Shown here piece after piece: positions 1 through 7,856 of a stretch of DNA of 64,000 nucleotides. This DNA comes from an uncultured Sterolibacteriaceae bacterium (GTDB taxonomy: Bacteria > Pseudomonadota > Gammaproteobacteria > Burkholderiales > Rhodocyclaceae): positions 186,001 to 250,000 of the forward strand of contig CALARK010000022.1 in assembly GCA_937888595.1 (NCBI GenBank), written 5' to 3'. Every line of letters begins with the position of its first letter. Within the stretch, counting starts at the first letter, position 1. Position numbers and translations under genes: made by a program. The notes beneath the pieces are model-generated. The model worked only from the letters and a program-made list of their open reading frames with translations. It was not told where the DNA came from and searched no databases.

Positions 1-1
1 C

Positions 2-25
2 GAGATGCTGGAGGTCGAGGCCTGA
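2..25 (+). CDS. 3' end of an upstream gene (partial)
   Basis: An open frame entering from the left edge ends with the residues EMLEVEA and a TGA at 23-25 that overlaps the ATG of the next gene. The overlap suggests translational coupling and a multi-gene operon. Eight codons do not allow identification. The two following genes usually lie downstream of a large serine recombinase, so this could be its end, but that is inference. Confidence 0.4.
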   Translation, partial: EMLEVEA

Positions 26-396
26 TGGACGAGTCTTTGGAAACCTTCGTGCCGTTGGTGTTCCGCCGCCGTGGCGTCCAACGTGTGGCCAGCGACGACC
101 GGGACGTCTACGACGTCACGCTGATCGACGGACTGGCGCGCGCCTTCTACTGGCAGCACCTGCTGGACACCGGCGCAATGGCGAGCGGGTCCGCCATTGC
201 GCGGGCCGAGAAACTGCACCATTCGGTGGTCAACGAACTGCTGCGCCTGACGCTGCTCGCGCCCGACATCATCGAGCAGATGCTGGCTGGTCGGCAGCCG
301 CGCCGCCTGACGCTGATGTGGTTTCAGCGGAACCGCCTGGCGGTGGATTGGCAGGCCCAGCGCCGGATCATCGCGAACTTCGAGGAGGATGTATGA
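25..396 (+). CDS. recombinase-associated DNA-binding-like protein
   Basis: A 123-residue protein. Its centre carries ARAFYWQHLLDTG, then an HTH-like stretch and LLRLTLLAPDIIEQML, a signature I associate with small proteins encoded beside serine recombinases in proteobacterial integrated elements. The C-terminus (VDWQAQRRI) also fits that group. The start overlaps the upstream stop (TGATG), and the stop overlaps the next ATG (ATGA), so the three genes are probably translated as a unit. The precise function is unknown; a helper role in recombination or its control is inferred from the family's usual neighbourhood. Confidence 0.55.
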   Translation: MDESLETFVPLVFRRRGVQRVASDDRDVYDVTLIDGLARAFYWQHLLDTGAMASGSAIARAEKLHHSVVNELLRLTLLAPDIIEQMLAGRQPRRLTLMWFQRNRLAVDWQAQRRIIANFEEDV

Positions 397-878
397 GTCG
401 CAAGCACCGAGGCCGGGCCAAGGGTGACCCGGTGACGTACCAAACGCCACTGCCTGCCGGTGGCGTCCAATTGGAAACTTTCCTGCCCTGGACGCTGGTG
501 CGTCGCGGTCTGAAGAAGCAGGTGATAACGCCGCTCGACGCGCCGCAGGAATTCCTGGAGGAGGCGCGCCGCGAGCGACTGGTTCGTGAAGCGGCTCAGG
601 ACACGCCTTTGATGCGTGCGCTCGGCCTCGCCTACCACTGGCAGCGGCTGCTGGACGAGGGGCGCTTCACCTCCATCACCGAGATCGCGGCAGCCGAGAG
701 CATTGACCGGGGGCATGCAAGTCGGATCGCGCAACTGACCCGGCTTGCACCTGACATCGTCGAGGCGTGCGTGGTGGAAAAGGCAGTCGGGCTTGTGCTG
801 GAGCGCCTGATCCGGCGAGCCTTGCCATTGGATTGGGCAGCGCAGCGTGAAATTCCAGGGCGGGAATTCAGTCGTTGA
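393..878 (+). CDS. second recombinase-associated protein (paralogue)
   Basis: A 161-residue protein starting at the ATG that overlaps the previous stop, preceded by GAGGAGG. It repeats the layout of its neighbour: an AYHWQRLLDEG stretch, an HTH-like segment (ITEIAAAESI), then IAQLTRLAPDIVEA and PLDWAAQRE near the end. The two genes are therefore a tandem paralogous pair, this one with a longer N-terminus. The last residues after QRE (IPGREFSR) look atypical and may mark a junction with the metal-resistance module that follows. Function is unknown beyond likely DNA binding. Confidence 0.55.
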   Translation: MSRKHRGRAKGDPVTYQTPLPAGGVQLETFLPWTLVRRGLKKQVITPLDAPQEFLEEARRERLVREAAQDTPLMRALGLAYHWQRLLDEGRFTSITEIAAAESIDRGHASRIAQLTRLAPDIVEACVVEKAVGLVLERLIRRALPLDWAAQREIPGREFSR

Positions 879-912
879 TATTGCCGGGGCGGCATGTCCC
901 GCGCTCGCTGCT

Positions 913-1815
913 TCAGGCACCGAGGCGCAGGATGCGCCGCGCACCGTTCAATACCAGCAGCGCGATGAGCGAGCCAATCACCAAATCGGGGTAACGCGAT
1001 CCTGTCCAGGCGACCAACGCCCCGGCCGCGATCACCCCCAGGTTTGCCAGCACGTCGTTCGTGGAGAAAATCCAGCTTGCCTTCATGTGAGCGCCGCCTT
1101 TTCGATGACTGGAGATCAAGACAAGGCAGGTAACGTTTGCAATGAGCGCAACGAGCGCGATCCCCATCATGAGCGGTGGCTCGGGCTCGCTACCAAAGAC
1201 GAAGCGGCGCAGCACCTCGGACATTGCGCCGAGCGCGAGCAACAGTTGCAGCCAGCCTGACAACCGCGCCGCCTTCAGCTGGTGCCCGGTATGACGGCCG
1301 ACGGCGTAGAGCGCGAGCCCGTAGACGGCGGCATCCGCGAACATGTCCAGTGAGTCAGCCATGAGCCCCGTGGACTGCGCAATCCACCCGGTCGTCACTT
1401 CGACGACAAACATGGCGGCGTTGATGGCAAGCAACCATTTGAGAGCGCGAGACTCTTGCTCGGAGGACGGCTGGCTGTCGCTTTGCCCATCGACAGTGTG
1501 CGGGCCATTCGATTCAGTTGACGCAATGAGACGGGCGCCCAAGCCGAGACTTTCAAGCTTGCTTGCAATGGGTTCGACGGGGCTGTCGTGAAAAACACGC
1601 AACTCGCGCTCGCCAAGATCGAACTCGAGTGCGGCCAGCCCGCTCGTATTCTCGAGCGCGAGCCGGATCATGCGCTCCTCCGAAGGGCAGTCCATCTTCG
1701 GCACCGAGAACAGACTCATCCTTCCCGTCCCGGTCGGCGTGGCACCCGTCATGGACTCCGCCTTCCGCTCGGACGCACATCCGCAGGATTTCTGGCATTC
1801 ATCAGTCATAGTCAT
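913..1815 (-). CDS. cation diffusion facilitator metal exporter with N-terminal extension
   Basis: A 300-residue inner-membrane protein. Residues ~30-100 form a heavy-metal-associated-like domain with KMDCPSEE (one Cys rather than CxxC). Residues ~125-300 hold about six hydrophobic segments of the CDF fold, with acidic metal-site motifs MADSLDMFADA in TM2 and STNDVLANLG in TM5. The family exports Zn, Cd, Co or Fe by proton antiport. It is divergent from a CadR/PbrR-type regulator over a shared operator, which points to induction by Cd or Pb. A Cys-rich N-terminus (DECQKSCGC) may bind metal. It ends convergently ~30 bp from the preceding gene. Confidence 0.85.
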   Translation of the reverse strand: MTMTDECQKSCGCASERKAESMTGATPTGTGRMSLFSVPKMDCPSEERMIRLALENTSGLAALEFDLGERELRVFHDSPVEPIASKLESLGLGARLIASTESNGPHTVDGQSDSQPSSEQESRALKWLLAINAAMFVVEVTTGWIAQSTGLMADSLDMFADAAVYGLALYAVGRHTGHQLKAARLSGWLQLLLALGAMSEVLRRFVFGSEPEPPLMMGIALVALIANVTCLVLISSHRKGGAHMKASWIFSTNDVLANLGVIAAGALVAWTGSRYPDLVIGSLIALLVLNGARRILRLGA

Positions 1816-1891
1816 TGGTCCTTGATTCTTCTCGTTCCTGATCCGGCGAGGCTCTTGCAGAAACCAGCAAGCATCCGGAGGGTATTTTGAG

Positions 1892-1922
1892 ATTTAACAC
1901 TCTATAGCTACTATAGAGTCAA
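1892..1922 (-). promoter_or_regulatory. MerR-type operator-promoter of the exporter gene
   Basis: On the minus strand TTGACT (-35) and TTAAAT (-10) are separated by 19 bp, the overlong spacer typical of MerR-controlled promoters. The spacer contains the dyad ACTCTATAG-CTA-CTATAGAGT (plus 1899-1919), close to known CadR/PbrR/ZntR operators. The regulator gene lies just across it. Confidence 0.85.
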
Positions 1923-1948
1923 GTCGATGATAAAAAGGGGTTGCAGCT

Positions 1949-2368
1949 ATGCAGATCGGAGCGCTTGCCCGGCAAACCGGGTGTCCGATTCAAACGATTC
2001 GCTTTTATGAGCAGGAAGGACTCCTGCCGCCCCCGTCCCGGAGCGCGGGCAATTTCCGCTTATATGGCGACGCGCACGTCGAACGCTTGCTTTTCATTCG
2101 CCGCTGTCGTTCGCTGGACATGACGCTCGACGAGATTCGTGTGCTGTTGCGCCTCAAGAACGTGCCAACCCAAGATTGCAGTGAGGTCAACCGTGTTCTT
2201 GAGGCACACATCGAGCAGGTCGCGGTGCGTATCCAGGAACTGAGCGCACTTGAGCAGCAGCTCAGATCCTTGAGGGAAATGTGTTCCGAAGGCAGAAGCG
2301 CCGAACAGTGCGGCATCCTGTGCGAACTGTCTCAACCAGTATCTGCCGCCGAGCTCGCCGTACCTTGA
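1949..2368 (+). CDS. cadR: Cd(II)/Pb(II)-responsive MerR-family regulator
   Basis: A 139-residue MerR-family activator. The N-terminal winged helix is clear (IGALARQTGCPIQTIRFYE), followed by a dimerisation helix and a C-terminal metal loop. Cysteines at 77, 112 and 121/125 match the ligands used by CadR/PbrR proteins (known from the family). It should distort the 19-bp-spacer promoter just upstream and switch on the divergent CDF exporter when metal is bound. The choice between Cd and Pb cannot be made from sequence alone. Confidence 0.85.
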   Translation: MQIGALARQTGCPIQTIRFYEQEGLLPPPSRSAGNFRLYGDAHVERLLFIRRCRSLDMTLDEIRVLLRLKNVPTQDCSEVNRVLEAHIEQVAVRIQELSALEQQLRSLREMCSEGRSAEQCGILCELSQPVSAAELAVP

Positions 2369-2507
2369 TGCAAGACGAGGTGAGCAGTGCAGATTCGGTA
2401 ACCAACGGCCGACCAATTCACAATCGCAACCCGGAAGCCGGAAACCCGCGCCAGTGCTGGCTCTGGCTCGGTGAACGCTCACGAGCCCAGCAATGCTATT
2501 TCAGAAA

Positions 2508-2547
2508 ACGGAAAAGCTGCAGCAAAGTACGCTTTTTACCCTCGTTT
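2508..2547 (+). promoter_or_regulatory. shared upstream dyad, copy A (before trfA)
   Basis: GGAAAAGC and GCTTTTTACCCTCG form an imperfect inverted repeat ending ~30 bp before the trfA ATG. The right half recurs before four other units of the element (copies B-E). The factor that binds it is not known; the element's FlhDC-like proteins are candidates. The rest of the 207-bp gap after the cadR-type gene shows nothing further. Confidence 0.55.
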
Positions 2548-2575
2548 CAAATACCTGCCCTGATACAACAGTGGG

Positions 2576-3508
2576 ATGGATCATTCCAACCCGCAGCTCT
2601 CCATCGAATTCACGGAACTTTCCGAAGCAACCGCGAACACCAAGCTCGCTCAAATCCGGGATCGGGCCCGTGAGCGCCAGGAACGGGACGAGATCGCCGC
2701 AGGTCTCCCGGATTGGCCCGAACACAAGCGTGGACTGCCAAACGGTGCCCTGAGATCGGCCCTGTTCGGGATCTCACCCAAGGAGCGGCGTACCTATGCC
2801 GTGGAACGGCATGTGGCGTCGATAGAAGGGCTGGAGGTTTTCATCACCCGCGGCCCGAATCTCATGCAGCATCACCTCGACGTGTGGGAGCAATGCTTGA
2901 GGCTCGGGAAGGACCAGGGCACGGGCAGGAGAATCGAGTTCACTGCTTATGCCTTCCTCAAGTCGATCGGACGGAACACCGGCAAAAGCGACTGCGAGTG
3001 GCTCAAGAATGCCCTGTATGACCTTGCCGCCTGTGTGGTGCGCATCACGGATGGGAATCGAACCTACTTCGGTCCCCTGATCCACGGGGGCACACGAGAC
3101 GAGCTCACCGGCCGGTACGTCATCGAGATCAATCCAAAGATCGCGCTGCTCTACGGTGTCGGTCGGTGGACACAACTGGACTACGCCCAGCGGCAGCTGC
3201 TTCGGAGGCATCCCTTGGCGCAGTGGCTACATGCCTTCTATTCGACCCACGCCTCGCCGTACCGCTACAAGGTGGAGACCATCAGAAACCTGTGCGGGGC
3301 CGACAAGAATGGCGAGCTATGGAAGTTCAGGCAGGTATTGCGGCGGGCTCTCGATCAACTCACTGGGGCGACGGGCTGGTTCTGTGAGATCGACGAAGGG
3401 GATTGTGTGGTGGTACGGAAGCAAAGTGGATGCCAGGCGGCTATCGGGACAGCGGGTAGGCCACCGGATGCAAAGTTGTCCACAGCGCCCATCGCAGACT
3501 CGGGATAG
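2576..3508 (+). CDS. trfA: TrfA-type replication initiation protein
   Basis: A 310-residue protein resembling the TrfA family of IncP-type plasmids: an SPKERRTYAVERHVASI region, a winged-helix-like core (RIEFTAYAFLKSIGRNTGKS) and a second domain with LDYAQRQLLRRHPLAQWLHAF. Such proteins bind iterons and recruit DnaA and helicase at oriV. One iteron copy lies inside the 3' end of the gene and six more follow directly, the expected arrangement for an initiator that also represses itself. Upstream sits copy A of the shared dyad, so replication may be co-regulated with transfer. The start ATG was chosen as the first in frame. Confidence 0.85.
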   Translation: MDHSNPQLSIEFTELSEATANTKLAQIRDRARERQERDEIAAGLPDWPEHKRGLPNGALRSALFGISPKERRTYAVERHVASIEGLEVFITRGPNLMQHHLDVWEQCLRLGKDQGTGRRIEFTAYAFLKSIGRNTGKSDCEWLKNALYDLAACVVRITDGNRTYFGPLIHGGTRDELTGRYVIEINPKIALLYGVGRWTQLDYAQRQLLRRHPLAQWLHAFYSTHASPYRYKVETIRNLCGADKNGELWKFRQVLRRALDQLTGATGWFCEIDEGDCVVVRKQSGCQAAIGTAGRPPDAKLSTAPIADSG

Positions 3509-3648
3509 CGGGTAGCGCGGAACGGAAGGTCGCGGGATAGTGGGTAGGGGATGGGTCATAAAACACGGGATAGCGGGTAGAGATACGCGGGATGTCGGGT
3601 AGCAAACTATCGGGACAGCGGGTAGCAAACTATCGGGACAGCGGGTTG
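3445..3648 (+). repeat. iteron array of the replication origin
   Basis: Seven direct repeats of consensus CGGGAYAGCGGGTAG start at 3445, 3501, 3533, 3566, 3588, 3611 and 3634. Spacings of 56, 32, 33, 22, 23 and 23 bp are all near multiples of ~11 bp, so initiator molecules would load on one face of the helix. The first copy is inside trfA. The array is followed by a DnaA box and AT-rich DNA, the layout of an iteron-controlled oriV. Confidence 0.9.
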
Positions 3649-3755
3649 GATTTTCTGCTCACAACTGTTGGAAAACCCTTGCCAGACAAGGCAAAGACGA
3701 CTTATCCACAATCGACATAATCTTTCTTTAATCTATTTCTTAATAGATAGGGTAG
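3476..3755. other. oriV: DnaA boxes and AT-rich unwinding region
   Basis: A perfect DnaA box TTATCCACA lies at 3702-3710 and a one-mismatch box TTGTCCACA at 3476-3484, flanking the iterons. An AT-rich stretch (~3711-3752, e.g. CTTTCTTTAATCTATTTC) follows and could be the unwinding element. Apart from these signals and the shared dyad at 3828, the gap 3509-3892 holds no convincing gene. Confidence 0.75.
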
Positions 3756-3827
3756 GCGTGACAACGGCCATGGAGCTCAAGAAACTCGCCGTCCAGGTGA
3801 AGCGTTGGTTGGTCTCCGCGGTAGGTT

Positions 3828-3864
3828 AAACAGGTCGGTTTGGTGCGCTTTTCACCCGCGTTTT
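3828..3864 (+). promoter_or_regulatory. shared upstream dyad, copy B
   Basis: GGTGCGCTTTTCACCCGCG matches the right half of the repeated element, ~30 bp before the next start codon. The left half is weak here. A further GCGAAAGC follows just downstream. Confidence 0.45.
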
Positions 3865-3892
3865 GCGAAAGCGGCTTGCTACTTTTCGCGCC

Positions 3893-4285
3893 ATGAAGAC
3901 CGCTCGCAAAACCAATTTCCACCAAGCGTGGCTGTTCGATGGAAAGCCGGAGTTTGTCGACGTGAACGTAGCCTCCTCGACACCTGTTGAGGGGGGCTAC
4001 GTCGTCGCAATGGAGCTCACGACTGGCGCCATTCGCCTCGCGGCTACCCGCCAACCCGCCAAGTACGTGAGCGCCTGGCGCCACAATGTTCGGCGCTACG
4101 GTGTCCCCGATATCGTTCGAGTGCTCGTGTCCCGCCCCTATCTTCGTTACGAGGCCGTCAAGCGTGGGCTCGCCGGCTTACTCGCCGAGTACAAGGATGC
4201 CGATTCCGAGGCCTTCCGGGTCAGCATTGAAACCCTCACCGAAAAAGCCCAGACCCTGTGGGCTGAGGCAAGGCCTCAACCGTGA
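3893..4285 (+). CDS. conserved hypothetical protein
   Basis: A 130-residue basic soluble protein (MKTARKTNFHQAWLFDGK...) that I do not recognise. It has no signal peptide or membrane segment. The ATG at 3893 is preferred to the in-frame start at 3863 because the shared dyad (copy B) ends at 3864. Its place between oriV and traD and its likely co-regulation suggest a role in plasmid maintenance, control or DNA processing, but nothing in the sequence proves this. Confidence 0.6.
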   Translation: MKTARKTNFHQAWLFDGKPEFVDVNVASSTPVEGGYVVAMELTTGAIRLAATRQPAKYVSAWRHNVRRYGVPDIVRVLVSRPYLRYEAVKRGLAGLLAEYKDADSEAFRVSIETLTEKAQTLWAEARPQP

Positions 4286-4424
4286 GAAACGAATTCACCT
4301 CGCGGCGGGTTTTCCTTCGCAAGGAGAAGCGCGCAGCCATTCGCGAGCAAAGGCGCGAGGCTGGACTGGCATGCGCATTCCTTGTCAGGAACGCCAAACC
4401 GGTTTGCAGGATTACGACTGAGCG

Positions 4425-4784
4425 ATGCGTAACACCTTGGCAATGCGATCGATACCAACCGAAGCCGTGATCGCGGTAATGGCGGCAACGTTCTTCTCGG
4501 CTGCGGCAAGCGCGGGTTCTAGCGGGTTCTTCTTCGATTCAGGAACGCCCGCGCCAAGCCCGCGCGCAGCTTTCCCAGCCGAACAACGCGAACGCCTCTT
4601 GGGCGACGCGTATGCCTGTAACCGGGCAGGCCAATCTCCCGACGAGAGGGAGAGATGCAAGGCCAGGGAGATAGCAGCAGAGCAGGCGATCTCTGAGCGC
4701 ACCCTGGCGAATCACCAGGCGGCGAATCCGCAGCGGAGGGAAATGCAGCGGCTCTACGAAAGGATGTCGCCGCTGCAGCGGTAG
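4425..4784 (+). CDS. small secreted hypothetical protein
   Basis: A 119-residue protein with a signal-peptide-like N-terminus (hydrophobic AVIAVMAATFFSAAASA), followed by a charged, Arg/Glu-rich mature part with two Cys (ACNRAGQ, RCKARE). A second ATG at 4443 would give a tighter signal peptide. It ends 15 bp before traD and is probably transcribed with it. Periplasmic location is inferred; function unknown. Confidence 0.55.
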   Translation: MRNTLAMRSIPTEAVIAVMAATFFSAAASAGSSGFFFDSGTPAPSPRAAFPAEQRERLLGDAYACNRAGQSPDERERCKAREIAAEQAISERTLANHQAANPQRREMQRLYERMSPLQR

Positions 4785-4799
4785 GAGGAGAGCCTGCCG

Positions 4800-6602
4800 A
4801 TGCTCGAAACCCACGACTTCGACAACCCCTGGCGGAAAATCTATGAGTGGCCGATGACGGCCACTTGGCTGGGGGCTTCCGCCCTCACGCTCGCGGTTAC
4901 GAAGACGCTCCCCGTCCCCAGCCGTTTCGGCGTCGCCGCGGCGCTCCTTTGCGCTGGCATGGGCGCCTACCGCGCCGGGCAGGCTTGGAGGCGCAGCCAG
5001 GACACGAGCCGCGTCCGCCTCGCCGAGAAGCAATTCATCGACATTCCGACGATGATCGAGGTGGCTCGCAAGGCTCAGGCCAAGAGCGCGCTTTGGCTTG
5101 GCAAGGGTTTCCAGTGGACCGACCTCGAGGCGAGCCGCATGCACGCCCTCATCAATGGCGGGTTGGCCGCCCAACTGGGCAAGGATGCGCTCCACAAGGA
5201 GGGCGCGTACTGGCTGCATGGCCTTGCCAAGGAGGAGGATGCGGAGATCGACCTGTCGATGCTGGACGGTCACACCCTGATCGTCGGCGCGACAGGCGTT
5301 GGAAAGACACGCCTTTTCGATCTGCTGATCGCCCAGGCGATTGCGCGCGGCGAGCCGGTCATCATCATCGACCCGAAGGGCGACCACGGCCTCGCCGAGA
5401 ACGCGAGGCGCGTTTGCGAAGCCATCGGCCAGCCTGACCGCTTCATCTATTTCCACCCGGCCCATCCGGAGAAGTCCGCCTGCATCGATCCGCTGCGTAA
5501 TTGGAACCGAAAAACGGAACTCGCCAGCCGGATTGCGGCACTGATCCCCTCGGAAACCGGCGCCGACCCCTTCACGGCCTTCGGATGGAAGGTGCTCAAC
5601 GACATCGTGAACGGTCTCATCGCGACCGGCCAGCGGCCGAACCTCGTGCAGTTGCGGCGCTACATCGAGGGCGGCCCCGATGATTTGCTGCTGAAGGCGC
5701 TTCGCTTGCACTTCAAGACCAAGGTGCCGGACTGGGAGAGCCGTGTCAGCAGCTTCGTGAAGCAGTTCAAGGGCAATCAGCTTCTCGCCTATATCAGCTT
5801 CTACAAGGAAATCGTCATCCATGACGCGCAGTCGGTCGACCTCGACGGCCTGATCTCAACCTACGAACACAACCGGGATCACTTCCAGAAGATGGTGGCC
5901 TCCCTGATCCCCATCCTGTCGATGCTCACCAGCGATCCGCTCACGGAGCTCCTCTCACCCGATTTCGAGGCCGGCCACGACAAGCTCGTTACCGACATGG
6001 CCCGCGTGATCCGCGCAGACAAGGTGATCTACGTAGGCTTGGACAACCTGGCCGACGCCACCGTGGGTAGCGCAATCGGCTCGATCCTTCTTGCCGATCT
6101 TACGGCGGTGGCTGGCGACCGGTACAACTACGGTGTTGAGTCGAGAAAGCCGATCAATGTCTTTGTCGATGAGGCGGCCGAGGTTATCAACCAGCCGACG
6201 ATCCAGCTCCTGAACAAGGGTCGAGGCGCCGGCTTCCGCATGTTCATTGCCACCCAGACCTTCGCAGACTTTGCCGCCCGCCTGGGTGACGAGAACAAGG
6301 CACGCCAGGTCCTGGCGAACACCAACAACAAGATCACCCTTCGGGTTCTCGATGCGGAGACCCAGAAGTACATCGCCGACGGCATCCCGAAAATCAAGGC
6401 GCGGACCATGATGATCCGGTACGGCCACAACGTGGATGCCAACATCCATGACACCTATACCGCCTCCTACCAGGAGCAGGCGAGCGAAGAAGAGGCCGAC
6501 CTGATTCCGCCTGGGATCCTGAGCGAGCTAGCGCCCCTGCACTACTTCGCCCGACTCTCCGGCGGCAGGACAGTCAAGGGTCGCATTCCGATCTTGGTGT
6601 GA
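4800..6602 (+). CDS. traD: conjugative coupling protein TraD (VirD4 family)
   Basis: A 600-residue type IV coupling ATPase that links the relaxosome to the secretion channel. Two hydrophobic segments near residues 20-60 would anchor it. Walker A GATGVGKT is at ~163-170 and Walker B (VFVDEA) near 453; a RecA-type core and conserved MFIATQTFADF follow. Length and the following DUF4400-like gene match the SXT/R391 and IncA/C-type TraD rather than the longer F TraD. In SXT traD sits beside traI; here the relaxase is 22 kb away, so the modules have been rearranged. Confidence 0.92.
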   Translation: MLETHDFDNPWRKIYEWPMTATWLGASALTLAVTKTLPVPSRFGVAAALLCAGMGAYRAGQAWRRSQDTSRVRLAEKQFIDIPTMIEVARKAQAKSALWLGKGFQWTDLEASRMHALINGGLAAQLGKDALHKEGAYWLHGLAKEEDAEIDLSMLDGHTLIVGATGVGKTRLFDLLIAQAIARGEPVIIIDPKGDHGLAENARRVCEAIGQPDRFIYFHPAHPEKSACIDPLRNWNRKTELASRIAALIPSETGADPFTAFGWKVLNDIVNGLIATGQRPNLVQLRRYIEGGPDDLLLKALRLHFKTKVPDWESRVSSFVKQFKGNQLLAYISFYKEIVIHDAQSVDLDGLISTYEHNRDHFQKMVASLIPILSMLTSDPLTELLSPDFEAGHDKLVTDMARVIRADKVIYVGLDNLADATVGSAIGSILLADLTAVAGDRYNYGVESRKPINVFVDEAAEVINQPTIQLLNKGRGAGFRMFIATQTFADFAARLGDENKARQVLANTNNKITLRVLDAETQKYIADGIPKIKARTMMIRYGHNVDANIHDTYTASYQEQASEEEADLIPPGILSELAPLHYFARLSGGRTVKGRIPILV

Positions 6603-6605
6603 AGA

Positions 6606-7202
6606 ATGGCGAGGCCAGAGCAAAAGAAAGGCGAGTGGGGGACGTTTATCGCCACGCTGCTGATCGTCGGGCTGGTCGCTATTTGGGCACTGATCCCGAT
6701 CCGGGTCATGGAGGCGACATGGCAGTCGGAACAGAACCAAATGTCGTCCTGGGCCGGCGAGTCGTCGGATGGCTGGATAAAGGCGCAGGTGGCCGGAACG
6801 CTGGCCGCCCTCGCGGAAGATGCGAAAAAAGGCGCGGACAGCCTTGGTGACAGCCAGATTGAGCACTGGCTGAAAGGCCGCATCTACGCGAGCCTGCTCT
6901 GGGCGAATCTGGTGGCCTATCGTGCGTCGGCACTTCTCATGTGGTCGCTGCTGGGTATTCCGTTGATCCTCGCGGCCTCCGTGGATGGATTCTACGTGCG
7001 AGAGATCCGCAAGACGGCGTTCATCTCGCAGAGTCCCATCCGACACAAGATCGGTGTCCATTTCTTCCGGCTCGTGAGTGTCGCGGTCGTTGTGTGGCTC
7101 GGTCTGCCGGTTCCGATGCCGATCGTCGCCGCGCCCCTCGTGATCTGCTTCATTGCCGTCTCCATGTGGCTGTGGGTCGGTCATCTTCAGAAAAGGTTGT
7201 AG
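6606..7202 (+). CDS. DUF4400-like integrating conjugative element membrane protein
   Basis: A 198-residue protein with one N-terminal transmembrane segment (~15-35), a periplasmic stretch, and three C-terminal hydrophobic segments. It begins 3 bp after traD. SXT-like elements and IncA/C-type plasmids carry a DUF4400 gene directly after traD, which is the main basis of the call together with length and topology. The family's role is not established; membership of the coupling complex is inferred from linkage. Confidence 0.7.
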   Translation: MARPEQKKGEWGTFIATLLIVGLVAIWALIPIRVMEATWQSEQNQMSSWAGESSDGWIKAQVAGTLAALAEDAKKGADSLGDSQIEHWLKGRIYASLLWANLVAYRASALLMWSLLGIPLILAASVDGFYVREIRKTAFISQSPIRHKIGVHFFRLVSVAVVVWLGLPVPMPIVAAPLVICFIAVSMWLWVGHLQKRL

Positions 7203-7856
7203 ATGGGTTCCATTAACATGCCGCGTTTCTACACGCAATCAATCCTCGCAGCCGAAACACTCGAGATCTGCGCCCTGGAAATCCTCAGTCGAAGATTGCC
7301 GAACTTCGACGACGAGGTGGAGATGCTCGAACTGGATATCGCGGCACTGGAGCATGCGGCCTTTCTTGCGGACAGAACCGGGCTTCGCATTCACTGCAAC
7401 ATGGAGTACTCGTCCCTGATTCTCGCGCCGTGGCGGCGGCTGCGCGATCACATCCGGCCCGGGGTTGTGATCGAGCTGGTCGAACGCAACGAACTGCTGA
7501 TGAGCAAGTATATCTTCACTTGGATGCAAGAGATCGTTGGCCGAGTTCGCCGAAACGGTGGCGCGATAGCGATCGACGACGTCTCGCCGACCGCACTGGA
7601 ATTGAAAGTCATCAAGGCGTTCCAGCCTGAGATCATCAAGGTCTGTAGCAGAGATGGATTGCTAGGGGTGCGAGATGCGACGGGATCGAGCCTGATCATC
7701 GCCGAGCATATCGAATCACGAGAGCATGCTGAACTGGCCAGAGAATTCGGAGCGCATGAGATTCAGGGATATTGCTGCGACCGGATCGCGGGACACCGCC
7801 TCGGGCAACTCGCACTGCCGCAAGCCGACACACATACCGTATGGGTGCCCGCATGA
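7203..7856 (+). CDS. degenerate EAL-domain protein
   Basis: A 217-residue stand-alone EAL-like domain. The fold can be followed by CNMEYSS, VIELVERNE, AIDDVSPTALELKVIKAFQP, IIAEHIES and HEIQGYC, which line up with EAL phosphodiesterase motifs. The signature EAL triplet is not preserved and the DDFG loop is IDDVSP, so c-di-GMP hydrolysis is doubtful; the domain may bind nucleotide or protein. It begins immediately after the DUF4400-like gene and overlaps the next by 4 bp, so it is part of the traD operon. Confidence 0.65.
   Translation: MGSINMPRFYTQSILAAETLEICALEILSRRLPNFDDEVEMLELDIAALEHAAFLADRTGLRIHCNMEYSSLILAPWRRLRDHIRPGVVIELVERNELLMSKYIFTWMQEIVGRVRRNGGAIAIDDVSPTALELKVIKAFQPEIIKVCSRDGLLGVRDATGSSLIIAEHIESREHAELAREFGAHEIQGYCCDRIAGHRLGQLALPQADTHTVWVPA

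Noticed and set aside
3660..3892. oriT in the AT-rich region after the iterons
   Set aside because: The DnaA box and unwinding-type DNA explain it as oriV; no inverted repeat with a nic-like site was found near it or near traI.
4539..5822. Long open frame of 427 codons on the minus strand over traD
   Set aside because: It lies antisense to a clearly conserved coupling ATPase, has the composition of a GC-rich shadow frame and no recognisable domain.
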